From the NCBI GenBank assembly GCA_013350335.1, contig CM023542.1, positions 6,434,025 through 6,498,024 of the forward strand: DNA of 64,000 nucleotides, in the 5' to 3' direction. Made by a program: the position numbers and the translations under genes. The notes below the pieces were generated by a model. It saw only the letters and a program-made list of their open reading frames with translations, was not told the origin of the DNA and made no database searches. Positions 56,501 through 64,000 of the stretch are shown in pieces. Origin of the DNA: Chimonanthus salicifolius (lineage: Eukaryota; Streptophyta; Magnoliopsida; Laurales; Calycanthaceae). Numbering within the stretch: position 1 is the first letter of the stretch; each line of letters begins with the position of its first letter.

Positions 56501-58894
56501 TTTTTCTTGAAAAAGGGTAATGAACAAGCTTCAAGCATGTTTACAGATTTTTTTAATACAGCTTACAAAACAAACCATAGATATAAACATCAGAAGACAA
56601 TGAGTAGTTCATACTGCATATTTCACAGAACACGGTAGAGAATGCATGTAAAAAATGATTCTGTCAGATGCTTACAAGTATAGAACAGAAACAAAAACAG
56701 CATGAATTTGCACAACGAACAAGACAGAGGCATGAGTGTTGCAAGATTAAGATTGAACAGTAAGACACTAGAATAGATTCACACAAAAAAAGGCCAAGAT
56801 TGGGGCTTTTTCACCATTTATGTGCAAACAGCAACTGATAAAAGAACAAAAAGAAAAAAAAAGGTAATATGACTTCATAAACTCAAGATTGGTAAGCTTA
56901 CCCTCATTATTCATCAGTCCGACTAGTAGTTCAGTCTCTTCACCTGCGGTCACCACTGAACAATGGAAATTTATTAAAATCTAATATACACTTTCAAGCA
57001 ATTTATTGATAGAATGCACCTTCAAATAATTACCATGAAAATACACATACACACCCTTTAAACAATACAGATACAAATATTTTTGTTCCTGCATCAAGAT
57101 AAAACTTACAACGTGCAGCATTTTTTGGAAAAACACAGACTGTTTCTACTCCAGGAGCAGGGGCTAAGGACCCATCACCAAAATCTTGGACATCTTCACC
57201 AACAATCCCAAGATCACCTCCTTCAACGGCATCAGCTACTCCAGCATCATCCAATTGACATTTTACAACTGTTCAGAAAAGATAAAAAAAAATGTAGAAT
57301 GAATTCTACAATATGCATTGTGCTCCAACACAAATGTCCAACAACTATAATAACGAAGAAATAGAACAAAGACATGAGACCATTTTTTCAGTTTACAGGT
57401 CATTAATAATTGAGTCCAATATTTTAGACAGGTCCATATCATTCAAACATGTGCTAATCATCAATAACTCAAATACTACCTTCAACCTTATTGATACACA
57501 TTAATTGACTTGTCCAAAGCAAAAGATCATCAAACCAAATGAATGGTCAGTTCCACATCTTATAAATCCAATTCCACCCACTAGTGCAGAACCACTCCCA
57601 TGCAGAATCTGAACTGTTCACAGCTAGGTCCACAATCACAGAATTCTGGTCCACCATTACCCATAAAAAGCTATGGAAGGTCAATGTCGCATTGAATGCA
57701 TGGAAGGGTAAGTGCCCCATAATAGCAGAGACATTTTAGATGGCCACTTCAGAGACATTTTAAATACCTCCAATAGAGAATAAATTGAGAGAAACACATT
57801 TGAGGTGATTTGGACATGTGTGTAGAGGACTAGAGATCGCTCAATCCATAGAATTGAGAGGTCACAAGTTGCAGATATAAGGAGAAGGAGTAGCTCGTTG
57901 AACATATGTATAGAAGGGATAAAGAAAGACATGATAGATAGTTGAGTAGCAGACCGTATGGTATATGATAGGGTCAAATGAAGAAGTACAACTCAAAAAG
58001 CCGATCCCATTTAGATGGGATTATAACTATGATGATGATGAAACATATATACTTTCCATGCATCCCAAAAGAGCCGAAGATGATAGCATAAGAGAAAAAG
58101 GAGATTAATTTCAAACTATCCACAAAAAATATCAACAATCAGTTGGAAATTCACAACATCTCCAAACAGGGAAATGCTACTTGAATTTAAATAATATTTT
58201 ATTAAAATAATAAAGGGCAGTTATTTATATTTTGCATGCGGTAATCTAGTAGAGTTCACTTTATTGAAGTCACAGTTTTGAATTACTTACAAAAAATAAA
58301 AGCCAAAGGTTATAACCTACTATCCAAGTCAAATTCATCAACAACAAAGATTAGATGGCTGCCATTTATCTCATGCATTTGAATCAAATAGTTAGAAATG
58401 CCTTCGGCGCTCATATTTTAATCGTGTAGTACTGTATAATTCTGGCTTCAATTGTTTAATTGTCAATAAAATATTTTCTACTATTTTAATAAAACAATTA
58501 TGATACTATCACAAAGACATGCAAAATAGGGAAACAGATGAAAAGAACTGATCACATCTTCCAACGAAATTATCAGATCAAGAAAGACAGCAAATCTACT
58601 AACATGCAATGAACATTTCAATAAAATATAAAAAAAATGATCTGAATTTTTTGTGAAAGTACGAAGCGAAGTCAACTATTATAAAAAATCCATAGAATTC
58701 AACTGATAAACAACAATAGGAAATCGATCAAGATCGAAGAATGAAATCGATCTTGAACTGAGAAGGTGTCACTGCAAATCAAATTATGAAATGAACAAAT
58801 CTAGATATGTAGAAATAGAAAATTTACCCTGGAGGAAAAAGGGAGAGACGATGAAGAGAAGGAGGAGGAAGTAAAAAACCCTAGAAATGGCCAT
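48839..58894 (-). CDS. TRAPA (SSR1): Translocon-associated protein subunit alpha (258 aa, eight exons)
   Basis: TRAP-alpha is a single-pass ER membrane protein beside the Sec61 channel; it assists translocation of secretory proteins. Exons: 58828-58894, 57110-57268, 56902-56955, 54189-54277, 51420-51497, 50988-51191, 49261-49332 and 48839-48892. They total 777 bp with all phases matching and GT-AG junctions. Residues 1-22 (ATG at 58894) are a hydrophobic signal peptide (FYFLLLLFIVSPFFLQ). An acidic lumenal stretch follows, then ETVCVFPKNAAR, AGEETELLVGL, HLPFDHRMFVQNLT, ATFPYIFAVNKYLQ and PGSFDLVGTIVYE. FLVTLGIALIGLLGLWIYG is the membrane span. The cytosolic tail has VEVGTRAMDASMDEWL and ends SNKSKKKK. 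The lumenal N-X-T/S sequons (QNLT, YNAS, YNGT) are possible glycosylation sites. Length equals what I recall for the Arabidopsis protein. Introns 3 and 4 exceed 2.6 kb and contain LINE pieces. The frame is intact. Confidence 0.96.
51661..51857. mobile_element. MITE with long inverted repeats around a (CT)n core
   Basis: The left arm AGGGTATTGATATTTACACC and the continuing CATGAAATTTATTCATGGTAC are mirrored by GTACCATGAATAAATTTCAT and GGTGTAAATATCAATACCCC on the right. Both sides carry AATAATTA (51653-51660 and 51858-51865), an exact 8-bp duplication. The loop is a long CT microsatellite. Confidence 0.85.
51733..51789. repeat. (CT)n microsatellite inside the MITE
   Basis: An uninterrupted run of about 28 CT units forms the loop of the inverted-repeat element. 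On the transcribed strand of TRAP-alpha it reads GA. Confidence 0.95.
51862..51985. repeat. Tandem re-copies of the MITE right arm
   Basis: After the MITE and its duplication, the segment CATGTGAGGGTAAAATTGGAA through CAATACCCC occurs again (51881-51949). A shorter piece (ATGAATAAATTTCATGGTG through CAATACCCC, 51950-51974) then follows, ending again in AATAATTATCATCA. These are local duplications of the 3' half of the element, not fresh insertions. Confidence 0.8.
52312..52550 (-). mobile_element. RTE-type LINE 3' tail remnant
   Basis: Read on the minus strand, 52545-52400 gives TWREGIKKDMIDSG, then MAYDQVNWRNKIQ, ending in a GATGATGACGATGATATT tail. This matches the conserved C-terminus of plant RTE-clade LINEs (W-EVIKKDM...LDR--WR--I-VADP) followed by a GAT-rich 3' end. 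It lies in sense orientation within TRAP-alpha intron 4. Confidence 0.62.
53519..53562. repeat. (AAT)n and (CA)n microsatellites
   Basis: About nine AAT units are followed by TATATA and a short CA run. The tract lies in TRAP-alpha intron 4. Confidence 0.85.
54480..56130 (+). pseudogene. LINE ORF2 C-terminal pseudogene
   Basis: This is the coding part of the LINE above. The RNase H domain (about 55720-56050) retains the first catalytic aspartate in NFDGS and the IEAES glutamate, but frame breaks at about 55900 separate it from its end. No RT domain remains, so it cannot encode a working protein. Confidence 0.7.
54480..56195 (+). mobile_element. 5'-truncated LINE (post-RT, zf-RVT and RNase H) in TRAP-alpha intron 3
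   Basis: Plus-strand reading gives FLWSKCQRRRRFHLVSW and then EEGGLGFRLLGFMNSALLGK, WLWRLGD, the post-RT region. zf-RVT follows near 55240 (VKVFGWLAELEKILAIDHL). An RNase H start at 55735 reads LAKLNFDGSCVRDKDKAGFG and GVIRDPSG, with the IEAESFALWRG helix. At 55985-56040 the RNase H end has SANALADEKAKHG. Stops and frameshifts break it. The 3' end is an A-rich AATAAAA tract near 56195. AAATAATTT occurs at 54465 and again after the tail (56201), a possible target duplication. It is antisense to the host gene. Confidence 0.8.
57720..58045 (+). mobile_element. RTE-type LINE 3' tail remnant in TRAP-alpha intron 1
   Basis: Broken plus-strand frames give a degraded GDLDMCVED (from W-GHV-R), then RRDKERHDR, RPYGI-YDRVK-RSTTQKADPI, ending in ATAACTATGATGATGATG. 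This is the same C-terminus and GAT-rich tail as the fragment at 52312-52550, in the opposite orientation. Stops are frequent. Confidence 0.68.
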
Positions 58895-59591
58895 GGATGG
58901 AAGAGAATTGACAAGATGCAGGAAAGGCGACGAATAAGCACGATGAAAGAGGGGCGTGGTTTGAGGGCTCTTCAGATTTGAGACTTATAAAGCGTTTCAG
59001 TCCGATCTGATTAAAAAACCTTCTGATAATTTAAGCCGCAAAAAACCGTTTCAAGCCGCGGTTTAAATCGGTTTTTTTAATCCAGTCGTGAGAATAAATG
59101 AAGCGGCGGAGAGAAAGAATGGAAAGAGAAAAAAGAAAATATGGAGAGAGTGAAAGAGAAAAGGGTATTAAAAGATAAGCATTAGAGTTCTAACTGAATT
59201 GTGAAAAAAACGCACGTGAGCTTGCTAAAAGCTCAGATGAATGCCCATGTGTATACTCTAATATTTTATTAAAATATTATTTTTAATATGAAAATAATAT
59301 TTTTTTATTTTAAATGCAATATTTACTTATGTTGAAAGTAAAAATTATAATTTTTTTTATTTATTTTATTGTAATAATTTAATATTATATTTACCATCTA
59401 ATATTTTTACTAGTGCCATTATTATTAAAATGTATTCTTTATTTTTATTATATCAATGTAACATAATTAACTATAGCTCATAATTTTAACTAATAATTTT
59501 ATTTATCTAATTATTAGTAATAAAAAATAAAATCTCTTTTCTCAAATGAAAGAAAACATTATATTATAATAAATTTCATTTTAGAGTTAAT
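58895..59591. other. TRAP-alpha promoter region and AT-rich spacer
   Basis: Positions 58895-59220 are of mixed composition with purine-rich runs (GAGAGAAAGA) and should contain the TRAP-alpha promoter. From 59260 to 59591 the sequence is almost all A and T, with no features. Confidence 0.5.
58983..58991 (-). promoter_or_regulatory. Possible TATA box of TRAP-alpha
   Basis: The minus strand reads GCTTTATAAGTCTC about 90 bp upstream of the ATG at 58894. The spacing allows a short 5' UTR of about 60 bases. The call rests on position and sequence only. Confidence 0.5.
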
Positions 59592-60558
59592 AATTTTGTC
59601 ACGCCCCGACCCGACCGGTGGGCCCGGAACGCGACTGATTTTTTTTTTAAAGATAAACTGAACCACAAGCATTCTTACTGGGCCGGATCAACAATTAGGC
59701 CCAGTGGTTACACATTAGCCCGTTAAGTGGACTCAAACATGTACCATATGCTTCTCAAAAACCAAAACATAATAACAACATAACATAACATGCTCAAATC
59801 AAACCCAACATTGATTAATACAAGGCGTAGGAAGTTCAATCATTGATTCATCAATCCAAACATTGTCAAAAAGGCAACATGGCCTATTACATCGTTTACA
59901 AAATCACATCAGAGTAGCTACAGAAACGCAGCAGTCCTAGTTCAACCCATTGACGCACGCCAAGTACCACACTCGGTACTTTACGAAGGAAAATGGTTCC
60001 AAGAACCAGAAAGCATAAACACAAGGGTATTCCCCTCAGTGGGAATCCCAAAGCAACGCCGCAGCTTAACCACACTAAGCCTCAAACGGAGGGTCCTCCT
60101 CCTCTGGTTCAATGCCTGAAAGGTGAGTGGGGTGAGCTAACTAGCCCAGTGAAAGAAATATAACAATGCAGTTAAGTAAACAACAGGTGAGTATATAATC
60201 AACAGTTGTAATATAACATCTCATGCTTGATAATAGAATCACAATATAAAGTCTCATCATCATTTTCATCATCTTTCCATTACTGCTGTCATCCACCGTA
60301 ACCTCTTGGCACCATATTGACAACAATAGTATTAAGTCCCGACACGGTCAAAATACATCCTTGCAAGTACATCTCCTGCTCTTAAACGTAGCCGGTACTG
60401 ACACCCTCAAGTCAGCAACTGACGCCCCACAGTCCACCCGTGGTCCAGTAGACATAAACCATCTCTCATATGGCTGATATTGATTCAATAGTCCAAGCAC
60501 GTGGAAGCAGTAATACACACTCATACGATCAACATCGTAATATCACAATCATCATCAA

Positions 60559-60668
60559 CACTCTTACCATAGTGCATCAAGTCTAGGCCAGCATCATAAG
60601 CACTCTTACCATAGTGCGTCAAGTCTAGGCCAGCATCATAAGCACTCTTACCATAGTGCGTCATATTC
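60559..60668. repeat. 42-bp tandem repeat, 2.6 copies, in the family B solo LTR
   Basis: CACTCTTACCATAGTGC starts at 60559, 60601 and 60643. The full unit continues TCAAGTCTAGGCCAGCATCA and TAAG. The related LTR at 37018-39879 has only one copy of this segment (near 37555), so the expansion arose after the copies split. Confidence 0.92.
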
Positions 60669-61364
60669 AGACATATGAGTGGGTTCATCAAATCTGAAAC
60701 CACTCATTGTTCGATATCCATATCCAATAACCAAACCTGTTTACATTTTAACTGCAAGGTTAAGTTCCCTCACCGTTATGTGTGGTTTGCGCGGTCTCTG
60801 TTCAAACAACACACAAGTGCACAATCAATATTCATAACAGATATGTACATATACGTAGTATTTGGAAATCATACATTTTCCCACAAAATATCCAGGGTTA
60901 TGGAAATGAGTCTCCTACTTGGTTTCTATCCTCTTTAAATCATCCACAAGATAATAATATAATAAATATAAGGGGCTCAGTCCAAACTCATATTGTCTTC
61001 TGGACATTGACCAGATTGACTTATTGAGTAAGGTCTAGATCCTCGGGTCACTTCTCGGTTGTCTTCTGGATAGGACCAGAGCTGACATTTTGAGTAGGCC
61101 TCGAGGTCACTCAGTGCCCGACTATAGTGTCGTCCTGAAAGTGAATCACTCAGTTCCCGACTAGTGTCGGACTGAAAGCGTATACAATAGTATTTACACT
61201 ATAAATAATAAGAGGAAAATGGATTAGTACACTTTTAATTAACAAGGGGGTATAAATCACCACAAATAATTAACCATACTAAATGATAATCAAGATTAAG
61301 CAAAACACTAATCAAACAATGTTTTATCACTTAAAACTGTGTTCCCCGGAACACCGCCTCGGAA

Positions 61365-61812
61365 CTAGGGTACAGTGGCTTCGGATCGTCCGAATCACTC
61401 AAAACTGAGTCACTGGCCTCGAAACTTGGGGCCTGACTTCGGATCGTCCGAAGACTGGGTCTCGGACCGTCCGAAGTCCATCCGAAACAGGAAAACAGAA
61501 AACAGAAGTCTCGGTGGGTCTATAAGGCTCGGAACGTCCGAAGACTGAGCTCGGACCTTCCGAAGATGTTCGGATCTTCCGGGTTGGCTCGGTCCTTCCG
61601 AAAGGGGTCTGGCTCGCCTCGGGCTGTCTGGGCTTCGGGTTGAAGCTCGGAACGTCCGAAGGCTGACGGTCCTTCCGAACTGGGCTCGGTCCTTCCGAGC
61701 TCAGCTCGGTGCGTCCGAAGGGTCAGGTTCGCCTCGGGCGTACTGGGCTTCGGGGTGAAGCTCGGAACGTCCGAGGGTCAGACCGTCCGAAGGTTCGGAC
61801 CTTCCGAGAGTC
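61365..61812. repeat. CpG-rich array of TCGGA / TCCGA dyads in the family B LTR
   Basis: At least a dozen short dyads of the form (T/C)TCGGAnnnTCCGA(A/G) occur irregularly, for example TTCGGATCGTCCGAA, CTCGGAACGTCCGAAG and CTCGGACCTTCCGAAG. A longer palindrome, CTGTCTGCAACTGCAGACAG, closes the array at about 61824. The older copy at 38270-38610 has the same array with many CG sites changed to CA or TG. Confidence 0.85.
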
Positions 61813-63164
61813 GTCTTCTCCACTGTCTGCAACTGCAGACAGTGACGGCGGAAATACACTGAAATGCGATTCCAGAAAGGGAGGGCTTCCTGGATTCGTT
61901 TTCCACATCCGTCTGGTCTGATGGACTCCTCTGGGAGTCCTCTTTCCATAGGGAGAGGTTTGGAGCTCAGAAGCTCAATAGGCCATCCGATTTTAAGGGT
62001 AGATCCTCACGGGTACATGAAACCCATGGTTTTTCTTCAAACTTAAAACTTGTTTTTCTCCACCAAAACAGAGTCAAAATCGGTTTTGTTTGATTCTAAA
62101 TCGGTTGAAATTTAAAAAGGAATGCAATGGATACCTTGGTTTTGGTTCCTGGGCTAAAATTCAGATTTTTGGAAAAACTTCCTTCAAGCTACGGTTGGCT
62201 GATGAACAGAGAAGTAACAAGGGTCGGTCGGCTGGGTTTCAGAGACAGAGACAGAGACAAGAGAAGAAATCTGTGGCATTTAAAACGATCGAAAGGGGCT
62301 TGTATTTATAGGATTCTTGGCCGGAAAATCGGCTGTATACGATGGGACAGGGACGGAGGTAATTATCAGTCGCCTGAAAACGGGCCGAGCGGCCAGTGCA
62401 TGCGCTGCATGCGGCTGATGCTGCTACAGTGCCGATCCTGGGTTTTGCAAATCAGCCCTCTAACAGTTTCCAAATTGCAGAAAGGGCCCTATTTAATGAA
62501 AATCGATTTTAAAACTAAAAGTAATAATTTAAAAACTTAAAGACCTGATCCAACCTTACAGATGGGTTGGGTTTTGAAAACCTTGGTCACCATAAAATTT
62601 TCAGAATTTATCTCTCACTGAAAATCATTTATTTAAATGAAAACCATAATTTACCCATAATTACTTAATTAAACAAATGTTCAAACAACCAATTTGTAAA
62701 TCTCATTTTCAAGTGAAATGAAATATCTAGATCATTCCTAAAATGATCTAACATCAAACACCATTTTAAAAATTTATCTCTTTCCCGAAATTATTTAAAA
62801 TAATTAAAAACTCCCTTTCAGGGTTTTCACGGGCGGGATTTAAATATCATTTTCTGAAAATTAAATCATTTTAAAATGATAAATGCAAATCCTTCATTAA
62901 GGATAATATTATCCACCAATAATATATACCAAATCACAAAATTTATAGAAATATGCACCACAAGTGGTAAATTACCAAAATACCCCTCTAGCTGAACGGG
63001 CTGGATCTCTGAGCTCACGAGCTCGGATTGAGCCAAACTTGGGCTTTCCTCAAAGCCCTGACCGAAATCCTCGAGATCAAACGGTCAAACACGATTAACA
63101 AGCTAAAGTACGTCTAATCTGGGGCAGGGTTTTACAAATTTAGAATATCATGGTAAGTAGCTTT

Positions 63165-63570
63165 CTCTTTTTCTTTTTTTTTTTTGAGCGATGAATAAAA
63201 ATTTATTAATAAAAAGAAAAGATACAAAAGAAAAAGAAAAGATTAAAAAAAAAAAATCATAAAAGAATGTTTAAGAGAATTAGACCACTAAGTGCAACAA
63301 TAACCACCACCCTAAACCAATGAACCTAAGAGAACACTACAAAATCTAAATCTGACAAGGACTATCTTCTTGATAAATCAAAAGTGTATTGAATAGCTCC
63401 ATCAACACCATTTTTTGCAAAGAAACCAGCTACTCCATTCGCTGAGCGTCTAACAAGTGAAAAAGACACATCCAAGTCCGATTTCAACACCTTAATCTCC
63501 CTTACCAAAGTAGCCTCCAAGGAAGATGTTTCACTCCGCTGGCCCATTTGATAGCATTCTTGTTTTGGCT
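63165..63570 (-). mobile_element. 5'-truncated LINE remnant: RNase H end and poly(A) tail
   Basis: On the minus strand 63547-63362 encodes EIKVLKSDLDVSFSLVRRS followed by ANGVAGFFAKNG, the C-terminal part of the LINE RNase H domain (V-F-HVRR-AN-VAD-LAK-G). A stop follows. The 3' region ends in AATAAATTTTTATTCATCGC and a run of A (63170-63186 on the plus strand as T). Only the last 0.4 kb of the element is present. Confidence 0.78.
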
Positions 63571-64000
63571 TTTAAAAAAAATAATAATAACTAATTACAT
63601 TGTTAATTATAATGGATTTGAAAGTTAAATTAAATTTATAAAATTCAATCCATGATAATGTATAATAGACCACTTATATATTTAGAAAAGATTAGTTTAC
63701 ATGCATATATTGAAATGCGTTATTCTTTGTAAAGTAATAAGTGGTGATTATTAAGAATTGAAAATCATATTGTTTTAAAAATAATGGTCAATTTTCAATT
63801 TTCTACAACATATAATTGAGTGTGATTTGAAAAAAAATCTTTCTTATAAGAGCTTTATTTATATAGAAAAAGATTAATTAATAATCTAATAATATTTATA
63901 ATATAATAGGGTTGATAGGGTTTGACCACGGCTGAACCCGGTTGAATCCGGTTAAACCGAACCTTCTTCGAAGATGGTTTGGTAGGCCGTCCGATTCTGA
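63571..64000. other. AT-rich right edge with part of a MITE
   Basis: Mostly featureless AT-rich DNA. Positions 63905-64000, read on the minus strand, contain ATCGGACGGCC, CGAAGAAGGTTCGG, GGTTCAACCGGGTTCAGCC and GTGGTCAAACC-type words that align with the start of the hAT MITE at 9708. It is probably another member, cut by the window edge. Confidence 0.5.

Larger units (their letters stand above)
59597..63136 (-). mobile_element. Solo LTR of gypsy family B (3540 bp)
   Basis: On the plus strand it starts TGTCACGCCCCGACCC and ends GCAGGGTTTTACA. On the minus strand it therefore runs TGTAAAACCCTGC...GGGCGTGACA, the same layout as the LTR at 403-3868. AATTT is repeated exactly at 59592-59596 and 63137-63141. 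No internal sequence or primer site adjoins it, so it is a solo LTR. It is the full-length version of the truncated copy at 37018-39879 and keeps far more CpG sites. Confidence 0.9.

Noticed and set aside
60521..60703. Minus-strand frame with a repeated 14-residue peptide (THYGKSAYDAGLDL)
   Set aside because: The repeat comes from a 42-bp tandem expansion in an LTR; 42 is divisible by three, so the frame stays open without being a gene.
62127..62540. Plus-strand frame of 137 codons in the solo LTR
   Set aside because: It has no recognisable domain, is absent as a frame from the related LTR at 37018-39879, and lies wholly inside LTR sequence.

Overview
This window is nuclear DNA from a flowering plant. 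It has AT-rich intergenic sequence, GT-AG introns, a plant-type three-exon beta-tubulin gene, and dense layers of LTR retrotransposons, LINEs and small terminal-inverted-repeat elements. Long introns filled with transposons suggest a medium-to-large, transposon-rich genome. The sequence alone does not identify the species.

Four protein-coding genes can be reconstructed exon by exon. (1) The 5' part of a NUP188 nucleoporin gene lies on the minus strand, with exons at 14903-15019, 14419-14592, 9235-9330 and 6057-6126. The rest should lie beyond the left edge. (2) A complete beta-tubulin gene lies on the minus strand (21618-22011, 18096-18365, 16975-17654; 447 aa). (3) A complete plus-strand gene encodes a 286-aa coiled-coil protein that I cannot name (43255-46081, four exons). 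(4) A complete TRAP-alpha / SSR1 gene for the ER translocon-associated protein lies on the minus strand (48839-58894, eight exons, 258 aa). All four look like housekeeping or structural genes and show no functional clustering.

The rest is repeats. Positions 403-3868 and 59597-63136 are two solo LTRs of about 3.5 kb, each with a perfect 5-bp target duplication (CAAAC and AATTT). Positions 27561-41780 hold a decayed LINE split by about 9.8 kb of LTR-retrotransposon DNA. That insert is itself composite: a plus-strand Ty3/gypsy 5' LTR with primer-binding site and degraded internal region (30084-37017) is fused to a truncated minus-strand LTR of a second family (37018-39879). The second family is the same as the solo LTR at 59597. 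The introns of NUP188 and TRAP-alpha carry hAT-type MITEs with 8-bp duplications, LINE and RTE-type LINE remnants, a deleted gypsy element and several tandem duplications.

I found no RNA genes, no CRISPR array and no prokaryotic-style operon, and I see no clear case for a wholly new biological system. The most unusual structures are the LTR family carrying a CpG-rich array of TCGGA/TCCGA dyads, a MITE built almost entirely of TATCGGCCGATA-type palindromes, and the outward-facing two-family LTR composite inside the LINE.
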